Shown here in pieces: positions 38,040 through 46,742 of a stretch of 64,000 nucleotides of DNA. Source of the stretch: DATARH01 sp963847345. GTDB taxonomy: Bacteria; Pseudomonadota; Alphaproteobacteria; ATCC43930; CGMCC-115725. Every line of letters starts with the position of its first letter. Position 1 is the stretch's first letter. Under the pieces are notes generated by a model. The model was not told the DNA's origin. It saw only the letters and a list, made by a program, of their open reading frames with translations, and searched no databases. Both the position numbers and the translations under genes were made by a program. Location of the stretch: the NCBI GenBank assembly GCA_963847345.1, contig CAWJZU010000022.1:248001-312000 (forward strand), in the 5' to 3' direction.

Positions 38040-39386
38040 CTACTGCACAACCTCGCCGTGGATCGCGAGATCGAGCCCCTCGCGTTCGGTATCGGCATCG
38101 ACGCGCAAGCCAATCACGACATCGATAATCTTCAGCAGGATCAGACTGGCGATCGCGCAATACAGCACGACGACGATAATTCCGTAACCCTGGATGACGA
38201 CCTGATACCAGTTGCCGTCGATCAACCCTGACTTGCCGTCGCCGCCGACTGCGGAGACCGCCAACACGCCGGTCAACAGCGCGCCGACCATGCCGCCGAC
38301 GCCGTGCACGCCGAATGCATCGAGGCTATCGTCATAGCCGAGCGTGTTCTTGAGCCATGTCGCGCCCCAATAGCAGGCCGCCCCGGCGGCAACGCCGATG
38401 ATCAGCGCGCCGCGTGGATCGACAAAGCCGGAGGCCGGGGTGATCGCGACAAGCCCGCCGACCGCACCGGAGATGATGCCGAGAACGCTCGGCTTGCCGC
38501 GTGGCTTGGCCCATTCGATCAGCATCCAGGTCAGCCCCGCTGTGGCTGTCGCGATCTGCGTCACAGCCATCGCCATACCTGCATTGCCATTGGCGGCGAC
38601 CGCCGACCCGGCGTTGAATCCGAACCAGCCGACCCACAGCAACGAGGCGCCGATCAGGCTCAGCACGAGGTTATGCGGCGGCATCGGCTCCTGCTTGTAG
38701 CCATGCCGTTTGCCGAGAACCAGTGCCGCCATCAGCCCGGCGACGCCGGCGTTGATGTGGACAACCGTACCGCCGGCAAAATCGAGGATGCCGGCGCTGG
38801 AGAGAAACCCGTCCGGTCCCCAGACCCAGTGCGCGATCGGCGCATAAACCAGCACCGACCACAACCCGATGAACCACATCAACGCGGAAAACTTCATGCG
38901 ATCGGCAAAGGCGCCACAGATCAGCGCCGGCGTGATAATCGCAAACGTCATCTGAAACATCATGTAGACCGATTCGGGGATCGTCTTGGCCAGGTCGTTG
39001 ACCGATTCGATTCCCATGCCGACCAGCATGAAACGACTGAGCCCACCGAAAAACGGGGTCTCCGGCGTGAAGGCGATGCTGTAGCCGATCACCATCCATA
39101 GCACGGTGACGAGGCAGGTGATCGCAAAGCTCTGCATCACCGTCGCCAGCACGTTCATCTTGCGCACCATGCCGCCGTAAAACAGCGCCAACCCCGGGAT
39201 CGTCATCATCAGCACGAGCGCGGTCGAGGTCAGCATCCAGGCGGTGTCGCCGGTGTCCAGCTTCACCGCTTCCACGGCGGCGGCAGGAGCCGGCGAGGCG
39301 GCGGTCTGGGCCAGCGCCGCGGCCGTTAGCGACAACAGCGCGGCGCCCACCAGCGCCGGCTTTCCGTGGCGACGAAGCACTCTCAT
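38040..39386 (-). CDS. amtB: Ammonium transporter AmtB
   Basis: Inner-membrane ammonium channel. The 448-aa precursor begins with a cleavable signal (MRVLRRHGKPALVGAALLSLT, near ALAQ). Eleven helices follow with the family signatures FYGGMVRKMNVLATVMQSF, AHWVWGPDGFLSSAGILDFAGG (twin-His site begins in GGTVVHINAG) and DAFGVHGVGGMVGALLTG (second pore His). The C-terminal GLRVDADTEREGLDLAIHGE tail binds PII proteins in homologues. Start ATG 39386 gives the signal peptide. Unlike most bacteria, no glnK lies next to it; the PII gene here is glnB at 41.8 kb. A sigma-54-type promoter is upstream. Confidence 0.96.
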   Translation of the reverse strand: MRVLRRHGKPALVGAALLSLTAAALAQTAASPAPAAAVEAVKLDTGDTAWMLTSTALVLMMTIPGLALFYGGMVRKMNVLATVMQSFAITCLVTVLWMVIGYSIAFTPETPFFGGLSRFMLVGMGIESVNDLAKTIPESVYMMFQMTFAIITPALICGAFADRMKFSALMWFIGLWSVLVYAPIAHWVWGPDGFLSSAGILDFAGGTVVHINAGVAGLMAALVLGKRHGYKQEPMPPHNLVLSLIGASLLWVGWFGFNAGSAVAANGNAGMAMAVTQIATATAGLTWMLIEWAKPRGKPSVLGIISGAVGGLVAITPASGFVDPRGALIIGVAAGAACYWGATWLKNTLGYDDSLDAFGVHGVGGMVGALLTGVLAVSAVGGDGKSGLIDGNWYQVVIQGYGIIVVVLYCAIASLILLKIIDVVIGLRVDADTEREGLDLAIHGEVVQ

Positions 39387-39461
39387 CTTGTTATCTCCGC
39401 ATTCAGCGAGCCGTAGACCTTCCCGCGGCCACCGCGGCCGAGGCGAACCCCCGCAACGGAA

Positions 39462-39477
39462 ACCAAGAATCGTGCCA
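39462..39477 (-). promoter_or_regulatory. Sigma-54-type promoter of amtB
   Basis: Read on the minus strand: TGGCACG-ATTC-TTGGT, against consensus TGGCACG-N4-TTGCW. The -24 block is perfect; the -12 block has G in place of the invariant C. The site is 76 bp upstream of the amtB ATG. Nitrogen control by NtrC is expected for this gene. Confidence 0.6.
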
Positions 39478-40282
39478 AGTGGTGGGCGGCAGGATCCGGC
39501 GGTTCGCCCCAGGGCAAGCGTCCGCCGGTTCTCAACCGATCGCGCACCGGTTACAGGCACAGGCGGCGCAACGCAGTCGAAATCGGATGAAACGGACCTT
39601 TCCAACAACCGCGGTCTCCCGGTCGAAAGGAAGCGGTCCGAACGAATGCCTAAATAAACGGCAACTCGTGCCGCATCGCGCGGCACGAGCATTCGTCCTC
39701 GCGTTTTCGGCGGCGGCGGTAAGCATGCTCTCCGGAGTCGCCGGTATCGTTGCGGATATTCGGTTCACCCTGGATGCCACGCCCGCGATGGAAATCTATT
39801 GCGGCAGCGCCCAGCCTTGGGTGCATGCGGGCGGCGAGCGTCCGCATTTCGAGTAAAATTCCGCCGGCACTGACGGGCCGCTGAATCGACGCGGACCGCC
39901 AGCCTCTCCGGCATGTCGCCCAAAAGCCGGGGACAGCCGCACCTGTCGCGAATGCAACGCGCCACGGATAGGCGCTCAGCCCGCGGCTGCGTAATCCGCC
40001 ATTTCGTCAGTGCCTGCGGCATCGCGCCGCGACGCACCCGAAAACGACGCACAGCCCATTAAATTGCCCAATTCGCATGGCATTTTGCATCGCTACGAAT
40101 GCGGGGCCGGGGTGAGAATGCGTCGATTGTCGGAAGCGAGCGTGCGAAGAAGCGGCTATTCCGTGTTGTCGCACTTTGCGTTCCCTGTTGCGGCCCCGCA
40201 AATTCCCTGATCCGACGTTAGGGAATCCGGCGGAATTGGCAGCGATGCCAACGGCTTGCTGCTCGCCGGAACTTACCAATCC

Positions 40283-40306
40283 CAAAATTTCCCTGCCCGC
40301 AGGGAA
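40283..40306 (-). terminator. Intrinsic terminator of glnA
   Basis: Stem TTCCCTG/CAGGGAA (40289-40295 with 40300-40306, loop CCCG). On the minus strand it is followed by ATTTTGGG. It lies 90 bp past the glnA stop. The T-run is short, so strength is uncertain. Confidence 0.55.
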
Positions 40307-40395
40307 CATCAGGGAAGCCGGATGCAGGCATGGCGCCGGCCCTGCCTTGTGACAGGATCGGCGCCGCAAGACGCCGACCGCGGGTCTGAAGCGGC

Positions 40396-41808
40396 TCAGA
40401 CCGAATAGTACATCTGGAACTCGACCGGGTGAGGCGTATGCTCGAAATTGTACACCTCTTCCCATTTGAGCTCGATATACGACTCGATGAAGTCGCGGCT
40501 GAATACGTCGCCCTTCATCAAAAACGCATGATCGGCTTGCAATTCGCTCAGCGCATCGCGCAATGAACCGCACACGGTCGGGATGTCCTTCAGCTCCTCC
40601 GGCGGCAGATCATACAAATTTTTATCCATTGCGTCGCCAGGATGGATCCGGTTCTGGATGCCGTCGAGCCCGGCCATCATCATCGCTGCGAAAGCCAGAT
40701 ACGGATTGGCAGCCGGATCCGGATAACGTACCTCGACCCGTTTCCCTTTCGGGCTCGAAACGATCGGGATGCGGCACGAGGCCGAGCGGTTGCGCGCCGA
40801 GTACGCCAGCAATACCGGTGCCTCGAAGCCCGGAATGAGCCGCTTGTAGCTGTTCGTCGTCGGGTTGGTGAAGGCGTTGATCGCCTTGGCGTGCCGAATG
40901 ATGCCGCCGATATAATACAGCGCCGTTTCCGACAGGTCGGCGTACTGATTGCCGGCGAATAGCGGCCGCTCGCCCTTCCAGATCGACTGGTGTGTGTGCA
41001 TGCCCGAGCCGTTGTCGCCCTTGATCGGCTTCGGCATGAATGTCGCGGTCTTGCCGTACTGGTGCGCAACGTTGTGCACGACATACTTATAGATCTGTGT
41101 GTTGTCGGCGGATTTGACCAGCGTCGAGTAGACGAAGCCAAGCTCGTGCTGAGACGGCGCCACCTCGTGGTGGTGCTTCTCGACCTCGAGACCCATATCG
41201 AGCATGACCGACAGCATCTCGGCGCGCAGATCACTGGCGCCATCGACCGGCGGTACCGGGAAATAGCCGCCTTTCACCGACGGGCGATGCCCCATATTGC
41301 CATCGGGAAATTTCTTCGCTGTGACGTACGGACCTTCCTCGCTGTCGATCTCGTACATCGCGCCATTCATCGTACTCTTGTAGCGCACGTCGTCGAACAC
41401 GAAGAATTCGGCCTCGGGACCGAAATAGGCCGTGTCGCCGATCCCGGTCGCGATCAGGTGGTGCTCGGCTTTCTTAGCAATCGAGCGCGGGTCGCGGCTG
41501 TAGGGCTGCCCGGTCAAGGGTTCATGCACGTCGCAGAACAGAATGAGCGAGGTTTGCGCCGCGAACGGGTCGAGCACCGCTGTCGTGCAATCCGGCACCA
41601 GCAGCATGTCGGATTCGTTGATGGCCTTCCAGCCAGCAATCGACGATCCATCGAACGGCACGCCGTCATTGAGGAAATCGTCACTGATCGTTCGCACATG
41701 ATGCGCTAGGTGCTGCCACTTGCCGCGTGGGTCGGTAAACCGGAAGTCGACGTACTTGACGTCGTGCTCCTGGATCATGTCCAGAACATTCTGGGTGTCG
41801 GCCATCAT
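40396..41808 (-). CDS. glnA: Glutamine synthetase type I (GSI-beta)
   Basis: Central ammonia-assimilation enzyme. The 470-aa length is typical. Motifs: FTDPRGKWQHLAHH, DGSSIAGWKAINESDM, GPEAEFFVFDD, KGGYFPVPPVD, HHEVAPSQHE, NGSGMHTHQSIW, the ATP site NPTTNSYKRLIPG and RNRSASCRIP. The adenylylation site is Tyr in DKNLYDLPPEE, so control by GlnE is expected. Start ATG 41808 (or the next ATG, 41805). Downstream of glnB by 36 bp and on the same strand, giving the standard alphaproteobacterial glnBA operon. A terminator follows. Confidence 0.97.
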   Translation of the reverse strand: MMADTQNVLDMIQEHDVKYVDFRFTDPRGKWQHLAHHVRTISDDFLNDGVPFDGSSIAGWKAINESDMLLVPDCTTAVLDPFAAQTSLILFCDVHEPLTGQPYSRDPRSIAKKAEHHLIATGIGDTAYFGPEAEFFVFDDVRYKSTMNGAMYEIDSEEGPYVTAKKFPDGNMGHRPSVKGGYFPVPPVDGASDLRAEMLSVMLDMGLEVEKHHHEVAPSQHELGFVYSTLVKSADNTQIYKYVVHNVAHQYGKTATFMPKPIKGDNGSGMHTHQSIWKGERPLFAGNQYADLSETALYYIGGIIRHAKAINAFTNPTTNSYKRLIPGFEAPVLLAYSARNRSASCRIPIVSSPKGKRVEVRYPDPAANPYLAFAAMMMAGLDGIQNRIHPGDAMDKNLYDLPPEELKDIPTVCGSLRDALSELQADHAFLMKGDVFSRDFIESYIELKWEEVYNFEHTPHPVEFQMYYSV

Positions 41809-41844
41809 ACGCTTCCGTTACTTGGTTGAACTCTGAAAACTGCG

Positions 41845-42184
41845 CTAAATCGCGTCCGGGCCGCGCTCGCCGGTACGGATGCGGATCGCCTCATCGATCG
41901 ACGAGACGAAGATCTTGCCGTCTCCGATCCGCCCGGTATGCGCCGCCTGCAGTGATCGCCTCGACGGCGCGCTCGACCATCGTATCTTCCATGACAACTT
42001 CGATTTTTACTTTCGGCAGAAAATCGACGACGTACTCCGCCCCTCGATAGAGTTCAGTATGGCCCTTCTGCCGGCCGAAGCCCTTCGCCTCGGTCACGGT
42101 GATGCCCTTGATCCCGACCTCGTGAAGCGCCTCCTTCACCTCGTCGAGCTTGAACGGCTTGATGATGGCCTCAACCTTCTTCAT
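41845..42184 (-). CDS. glnB: Nitrogen regulatory protein PII (GlnB), one +1 frameshift
   Basis: PII signal protein; senses 2-oxoglutarate and glutamine, and controls GlnE, NtrB and AmtB. Start ATG 42184 follows AGGGGAG. MKKVEAIIKPFKLDEVKEAL is the N-terminus. The T-loop carries the uridylylation Tyr51 in RGAEYVVDFLPK. After VERAVEAIT the frame breaks at about 41946. Skipping one base (GCAGGCGGC to GCAGCGGC on the minus strand) gives AAHTGRIGDGKIFVSSIDEA and IRIRTGERGPDAI to the stop TAG at 41845-41847, for 112 aa, the exact family length. The intact C-terminal sequence in the next frame argues for a sequencing insertion. Upstream is a sigma-54-type promoter. Confidence 0.93.
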
Positions 42185-42231
42185 CGCAATCAACTCCCCT
42201 GCCGGGAATGCCACCTCGGATGGGATTTCTC

Positions 42232-42247
42232 TGCACGGCCCATGCCA
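42232..42247 (-). promoter_or_regulatory. Sigma-54-type promoter of glnB-glnA
   Basis: Read on the minus strand: TGGCATG-GGCC-GTGCA, with the invariant GG and GC at the right spacing (14 of 16 positions agree with TGGCACG-N4-TTGCA). The -12 element is about 48 bp from the glnB ATG. NtrC-dependent nitrogen control is the expected reading. Confidence 0.6.
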
Positions 42248-42330
42248 ATCTCGTCAATCCGGGCCTGCAGGGCTATTGCCGATATTGACGCCTATTTAAC
42301 AGGCACGCTATAGCAGAAATGCCTAAAAAA

Positions 42331-43527
42331 TCATCCCTCCGCTACGTCACGGCGCAGCGGCTTTTCAAGAAAACGTCGAATGCGCTCCATCGCCTCGGTG
42401 ATTGCCTCCAGGCTGTTGGCATAGGAAAACCTGATGTAGTTCTCTCCGAACGCGCCAAAGCTGGTGCCGGCGATCGTAGCCACGCCTTCCTGATCGAGAA
42501 GCCGGCTCTGAAAACTGCGCGCGTCATGGCCGGTCCCGGAAATGTTCGGAAATGTGTAGAAAGCTCCGCCCGGCATGGCGCAGCTGACCCCAGGCAGGCT
42601 ATTCAGCGCCGCGACAATGACCTCACGCCGTTCGGCGAAGGCTCGGACCATCCGGTGGACCGGCTCGCGCGGGCCTTCGAGCGCCGCAATCCCGGCATAT
42701 TGCGCCGCCGCGTTGACGCAGGAATGGCAGTTGATCGCGAGCCGCTCGGCGGAGGGGAACACCGCCCTCGGCCACACGCCATACCCCATGCGCCAGCCGG
42801 TCATCGCATAGGTCTTGCTCCAGCCGTCGAGCAGGATCAACCGCTCGCGCAGTGAGGGGTATTGCAACAGGCTGACGTGCTCGGCGCCGTCATAGATAAT
42901 CTCGCCGTAGATCTCGTCGCTTAGGACGGCAACCTGCGGATGGCGTTCGAGCCCGGCGACAAGGCGGTCGAGCTCGACCCGCGGCACGACCCCGCCGGTC
43001 GGGTTCGCGGGGCTGTTTATGATCAACAGCCGTGTGTGCGGCGTGATCTTTTCCAACACCTCTTCGGCGCTGAATGAAAACCCCTTGCTCTCATAGAGCG
43101 GCACCGGCACCGGCGTCGCGCCGGAAAACCGGATGACGCTCTCGTAAATCGGAAACCCCGGGTTCGGATACAGAATCTCGGCACCCGGCTCGCCGAACAT
43201 CATGATCGCGAAAAACATCGTGACCTTGCCGCCCGGCACGACAAGCACCTGGTCGGGCGACACATCGATCTTGTGGCGGCGATAAAGATCAGCGGCGACC
43301 GCTTCGCGCAATGCCGGGATGCCGTTGGCGGCGGTATAGCCGTGATGGCCGTCGGCCAGCGCCTTCCTACCCGCCTCGACGATGTGCTCGGGGGTCGGGA
43401 AATCGGGCTGTCCAATCCCGAGATTGATGATGGACCGACCTTGTGCGGCGAGCGCGTTGGCCCGCGCCAGCACCTCGAAGGCCGTCTCGGTGCCGAGCAC
43501 CTGCATGCGGCCAGCCATCTGCAACAT
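42331..43527 (-). CDS. PLP-dependent aminotransferase, class I/II
   Basis: The 398-aa fold-type I aminotransferase is related to aspartate and alanine aminotransferases. PLP-binding motifs: IINLGIGQPDFPTPEHI, YTAANGIPALREAVA, NSPANPTGGVVPRVELD, VLSDEIYGEIIYDG, and the Schiff-base Lys in LLDGWSKTYAMTGWRMGY. The carboxylate-binding Arg is in GENYIRFSYANS. Donor and acceptor cannot be read from the sequence. Start ATG 43527. It lies 146 bp upstream, in minus-strand order, of glnB and is not clearly part of that operon. Confidence 0.9.
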   Translation of the reverse strand: MLQMAGRMQVLGTETAFEVLARANALAAQGRSIINLGIGQPDFPTPEHIVEAGRKALADGHHGYTAANGIPALREAVAADLYRRHKIDVSPDQVLVVPGGKVTMFFAIMMFGEPGAEILYPNPGFPIYESVIRFSGATPVPVPLYESKGFSFSAEEVLEKITPHTRLLIINSPANPTGGVVPRVELDRLVAGLERHPQVAVLSDEIYGEIIYDGAEHVSLLQYPSLRERLILLDGWSKTYAMTGWRMGYGVWPRAVFPSAERLAINCHSCVNAAAQYAGIAALEGPREPVHRMVRAFAERREVIVAALNSLPGVSCAMPGGAFYTFPNISGTGHDARSFQSRLLDQEGVATIAGTSFGAFGENYIRFSYANSLEAITEAMERIRRFLEKPLRRDVAEG

Positions 43528-43763
43528 GCGTGTTCTCCGTGAGGCTAGATGCCTAGAAACTAGCCGTCATTGCGCGTCACGCAAAGGGATCTCACCGCAC
43601 ATAGACCCGGTCGCGGACAACCGCTTCGTCTGCGCTCCTCGCGGAGGTCCTTATATACGAGCTTGGTCAAGATGGTATGTAGTCTCGAAGCGGGGCGCGG
43701 CGACGACCCGATCTAGTCAAGGGTGGTCGTTTTGCTCGCGGTTCGATTCGAAAGGAGACGCGG

Positions 43764-44663
43764 ATGGCGACGGTCGGGTTTATCGGGCTCGGCAATATGG
43801 GTGGGCCGATGGCAGGCAACCTGCTGAAGGCGCAGCACCGGGTCAGCGGCCATGACATCGCAGCCGCTGCTGTCGAGGCGCTATCCGAGAAGGGCGGGCA
43901 TGCCGTCTCCCGCGTGGCCGAGGCCGCGGCGGCGGGCGAGGTCGTCGTCACGATGCTGCCGGCGGGTCCGCAGGTGCGCGACGTCTATTTCGGGCCGGAC
44001 GGAGTGCTGGAGCATGCCCAGCCGGGGGCGCTGTTGATCGATTGCTCGACAATCGACGTCGAGACCGCCCGTGCGGTCGCCGCCGGAGCCGCCGCGAAAG
44101 GTCTGCAAATGATCGATGCCCCGGTCTCGGGTGGCACCATCGGCGCCGAGGCCGGCACCCTGACATTCATGGTCGGCGGCGCGGCCGAGGCTTTTGCGCG
44201 GGCCGAGCCGATCCTGCGGGCGATGGGCCGCACGATCATCCATGCCGGTCCGTCCGGCAGCGGCCAAGCCGCCAAGATCTGCAACAACATGATGCTCGCC
44301 GCCGCGATGATCGGGGTGTGCGAGGGCTTCGCGCTGGCCGAAAAGCTTGGGCTGCCGGCGCAGACGCTGTTTGACATCTGCAGCAGATCAACCAGCCAGA
44401 GCTGGGCAATGACGAGCTACTGCCCGGTGCCGGGTCCTGTCCCCGCAGCGCCGTCGAACCGCGATTACGCGCCCGGGTTCACCGCAGCCAACATGCTGAA
44501 AGATCTACGCCTCGCGCAGCAGGCGGCCGGCGCGACGGGGGCGGCGACCCCGCTCGGCGCGGCCGCCGCCAATTTGTACCAGCTTTACGTCGATGCCGGG
44601 GGTGGACCACGCGACTTCTCCGGGATCATGCGATTTCTCAGCCGCAACGAAATCGATAAATGA
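43764..44663 (+). CDS. 3-hydroxyisobutyrate dehydrogenase-type beta-hydroxyacid dehydrogenase
   Basis: NAD-dependent oxidoreductase of 299 aa, related to MmsB and tartronate semialdehyde reductase. N-terminal Rossmann motif VGFIGLGNMGGPMAGNLLK; substrate motif DAPVSGGTIGAEAGTLTFMVGG; catalytic Lys in SGQAAKICNNMML; C-terminal PGFTAANMLKDLRLAQQAA. MmsB (valine catabolism) is the nearest guess, but no other valine-pathway gene is in the window. Start ATG 43764, preceded by AAAGGAGA. The MarR gene follows on the same strand. Confidence 0.88.
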   Translation: MATVGFIGLGNMGGPMAGNLLKAQHRVSGHDIAAAAVEALSEKGGHAVSRVAEAAAAGEVVVTMLPAGPQVRDVYFGPDGVLEHAQPGALLIDCSTIDVETARAVAAGAAAKGLQMIDAPVSGGTIGAEAGTLTFMVGGAAEAFARAEPILRAMGRTIIHAGPSGSGQAAKICNNMMLAAAMIGVCEGFALAEKLGLPAQTLFDICSRSTSQSWAMTSYCPVPGPVPAAPSNRDYAPGFTAANMLKDLRLAQQAAGATGAATPLGAAAANLYQLYVDAGGGPRDFSGIMRFLSRNEIDK

Positions 44664-44700
44664 AAACCGAAGTTTAACAGAACAAAAACCGAAGTTTAAC
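44663..44700 (+). promoter_or_regulatory. 16-bp direct repeat, 22-bp period, upstream of LdtR-like gene
   Basis: AAAACCGAAGTTTAAC occurs at 44663-44678 and again, identical, at 44685-44700, so the two copies are two helical turns apart. A partial third (GTTTACC) follows. The position, 30-50 bp before the regulator start and just after the dehydrogenase stop, suits an operator for the LdtR-like protein itself. Confidence 0.5.
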
Positions 44701-44748
44701 CGTTTACCGGTCAACTACGCCGCGACGTGTATGGCATGCGAGGCGGCC

Positions 44749-45213
44749 ATGATTGAATGGTATCTCAACGTGATTTCACTCGTAGAGCGACTTCACCGGC
44801 ATTTTCTCGATGTCGTGAAATTGGAACTCGACCGATTGGGCATCCGGGACATCAACAATGTGCAATCGCTGATGCTGTTCAACATCGGCGACGCTGAGAT
44901 GACCGTAGGCGAGCTGACGCTACGCGGCTGCTATCTCGGTTCAAACGTCTCATACAATCTTAAGAAACTTGTCGAAAACGGCTATGTGGAGCAGGCGCGG
45001 TCGCCGCACGACCGCCGCTCGGTTCATGTCAGGCTGGCTCCAAAGGGCCGCGAGTTGTGCGACCGGCTCGCCGAGATGCACCAGCGGCACGCCGAAAACC
45101 TGACGCAAGGCGCGATCGCCGCGCCCGATCTGGAACAGGCGGCAGGGACGTTGCGCCGCCTCGAGCGCTTCTGGATCCGGGTCGGCGACGAGGCACGTCG
45201 TTGGGCGGCCTGA
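44749..45213 (+). CDS. LdtR-like MarR-family regulator
   Basis: The 154-aa winged-helix regulator resembles LdtR of Liberibacter and other Rhizobiales, which controls an L,D-transpeptidase and cell-wall stress genes. Matching core: RLHRHFLDVVKLELDRLGI, INNVQSLMLFNIGDAEMTVGELTLRG followed by CYLGSNVSYNLKKLVENGYV, and RSPHDRRSVHVRLAPKG. Start ATG 44749 has GAGG 5 bp upstream; ATG 44731 and 44593 are in frame. The last 50 residues are less conserved. The direct repeat just upstream is a candidate autoregulatory site. Confidence 0.85.
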   Translation: MIEWYLNVISLVERLHRHFLDVVKLELDRLGIRDINNVQSLMLFNIGDAEMTVGELTLRGCYLGSNVSYNLKKLVENGYVEQARSPHDRRSVHVRLAPKGRELCDRLAEMHQRHAENLTQGAIAAPDLEQAAGTLRRLERFWIRVGDEARRWAA

Positions 45214-45328
45214 GGGAACGCCCCGATTGCGAGCATCCATTCGGCCAAATGGCCGTTGCGGATTTTCTGGATGACGGCGCAGTGGCAATGGTGCGACCCT
45301 CCACGAATAACGCACCGGAGAACCGCCG

Positions 45329-45763
45329 ATGCCTTCCATTTTGCCTCCGCTCGCCGCCCTTGCTCCCGGTGTGAGCGCCGCGGGCAAGCTCGACCGCGAC
45401 GATATCGAGGCACTCGCCGATTCGGGCGTGCGAACGATCGTCAACAACCGCCCGGATGGCGAAGACCCGGGACAACTCCCGGCCGACGAGGCGCGCCTTC
45501 TCGCCGAATCGCGCGGGATTGCCTACCATCATATCCCGGTGACGGCCGCGAGCCTGACCCGCGGTGATGTCGATGCCATGGTGGAGGTGCTCGCCAAGGC
45601 TGAGCGCCCCGTTGTGCTGCACTGCCGCAGCGGGACCCGGTCAACGCTGCTTTGGGCGCTCGTCCGCTTGCGCGAAGGCGCCGAACCTTCGAGCCTTGTC
45701 GCTGAGGCCGCGCGTCACGGTATCGACATTGCCGCCCTGCCGGCAATCACCGCACGCCTTTAA
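45329..45763 (+). CDS. TIGR01244/DUF442-type protein-tyrosine-phosphatase-like protein
   Basis: The 144-aa protein of the dual-specificity-phosphatase-like fold; members are often fused or linked to metallo-beta-lactamase hydrolases (Blh) and the sulfide/rhodanese system. The P-loop is HCRSGTRSTLLW (C-x5-R). N-terminal SAAGKLDRDDIEALADSGVRTIVNNRPDGEDPGQ matches the family. Whether it is an active phosphatase is unknown. Start ATG 45329 follows CCGGAGAA. No blh or rhodanese gene is adjacent. Confidence 0.82.
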   Translation: MPSILPPLAALAPGVSAAGKLDRDDIEALADSGVRTIVNNRPDGEDPGQLPADEARLLAESRGIAYHHIPVTAASLTRGDVDAMVEVLAKAERPVVLHCRSGTRSTLLWALVRLREGAEPSSLVAEAARHGIDIAALPAITARL

Positions 45764-45789
45764 TCGCCGCCCGAAACGCATCGGCCCCG

Positions 45790-45993
45790 TCAGAAAATTC
45801 GGGCGGGCTGTGCGCTTTCGCACACCCAGACCTGCGCCTCGCGCCCCGTATCCGACGCATCGCGGGCGGCGTCGAGCGCGTCCAGCAGTGCCTGTTCCTT
45901 GTCGAGATAAGAACCGTATTCAGCGCCGCCAAGCCGCACAATCCAGCGCGCTTCACCGTCTTGCCGGCACACCTGAAATTCCAAGGTTCTCAT
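45790..45993 (-). CDS. Small DUF2188-like protein
   Basis: The 67-aa protein: MRTLEFQVCRQDGEARWIVR, then GGAEYGSYLDKEQALLDALDAARDA and AQVWVCES. The layout of a W-x-V strand followed by a helix and a terminal strand is that of small DUF2188-type proteins in alphaproteobacteria. Start ATG 45993; GAGGGCGTG lies just upstream on the minus strand. Convergent with the phosphatase-like gene (26-bp gap). Function unknown. Confidence 0.6.
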   Translation of the reverse strand: MRTLEFQVCRQDGEARWIVRLGGAEYGSYLDKEQALLDALDAARDASDTGREAQVWVCESAQPARIF

Positions 45994-46339
45994 TCACGCC
46001 CTCCCGGGCCGGCCCACGCCGGGGCCGTTTTCATGATTCGGTGCGGCAATGCGCGTCCCGTTGCAGCGTCCCACTATCCCGCTTCTTAGGGCTTTAGCAA
46101 TACTAATAAGTGGTTAATTGTTGATCCTGGGTCAATCCGGGTGCGGTGACGCCGCCGGATGCCGTCTTGTCCTGACGGCTCGGCAAAAGGCCTGCCTTCG
46201 TTGTGAGGGCCCTGCGCCGGGGGCCGTGAGGCGCGCCCGAGACCTATCCGATCGGCTTGTGATAAAGAGGCTGAAACCGCCCTCCGGTTCAAGCTGATGA
46301 GGAAGGTGGGCGGCGGGTCTCGCAAACGGAGGGTTTCTG
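45994..46339. other. Intergenic region, 346 bp
   Basis: Divergent promoter region between the DUF2188-like gene and the next plus-strand gene. It has an A+T-rich patch (about 46085-46135, TACTAATAAGTGGTTAATTG) that suits a promoter. No gene, RNA or repeat was recognised. Confidence 0.4.
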
Positions 46340-46711
46340 ATGGCGGTCAAATTTGTCGTGGGCCTTTTTTCGTCGAAAGGGATCGCCGAGGACAGCTGCA
46401 ACCGGCTGCGCACCGAAGGCGTGCCGGCGCGGGACATCGCGCTGCTGGTGTTGCGGCAGACCGCGCCGACACGGGAAGTGGAGACCGTTGCGGACGAGCT
46501 TGAGGCGCTTGCGGTCGATCCGCTCGTGTTCGGCAACACGTGCGACACGTTTGCCCCCTATGTCCGCAACGGCGAGACCGCGGTTTTCGTGCGGGCTCAT
46601 TCGGAGGCCGATGTCGAGCTCGCGGCCGGCACGATCCGCCAATACGCGCCAATCCGGATCGAGGTGGGCTGGGTCGAGGAGGGCGCGGCCCGGGCGCACA
46701 AACTGTTGTAA
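46340..46711 (+). CDS. YflT/DUF1269-like small stress protein
   Basis: The 123-aa protein with a ferredoxin-like alpha/beta pattern: VKFVVGLFSSKGIAEDSCNRLRTEGVPARDIALLVL, then a helix and VDPLVFGNTCDTFAPYVRNGETAVFVRAHSEADVELAAGTIRQY. The opening glycine-serine strand followed by an A-x2-A-x2-LR helix is seen in general-stress proteins of the YflT (heat-induced) kind. The assignment is tentative. Start ATG 46340 follows AACGGAGGG. No signal peptide. Confidence 0.6.
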   Translation: MAVKFVVGLFSSKGIAEDSCNRLRTEGVPARDIALLVLRQTAPTREVETVADELEALAVDPLVFGNTCDTFAPYVRNGETAVFVRAHSEADVELAAGTIRQYAPIRIEVGWVEEGAARAHKLL

Positions 46712-46742
46712 CGCAGGGACGCGCATTCGCGGCACGCCCTAC

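Larger units (their letters stand above)
39387..40395. other. Intergenic region, about 1 kb, between amtB and glnA
   Basis: Holds the amtB promoter (39462-39477) and the glnA terminator (40283-40306). The middle (about 39500-40280) has only open frames with no conserved sequence. One plus-strand frame ends in a stretch resembling a signal peptide (ARAFVLAFSAAAVSMLSGVAG, up to 39856) but lacks a start signal and a recognisable body. I see no RNA gene or repeat. Confidence 0.4.

Noticed and set aside
39479..39856. 125-codon plus-strand frame between amtB and glnA, with a signal-like hydrophobic stretch
   Set aside because: Arg/Ser-rich start, no ribosome-binding site, and it overlaps the amtB promoter region.
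43745..43760. GGTTCGATTCG, similar to a tRNA T-loop
   Set aside because: No acceptor, D or anticodon stems can be folded around it.
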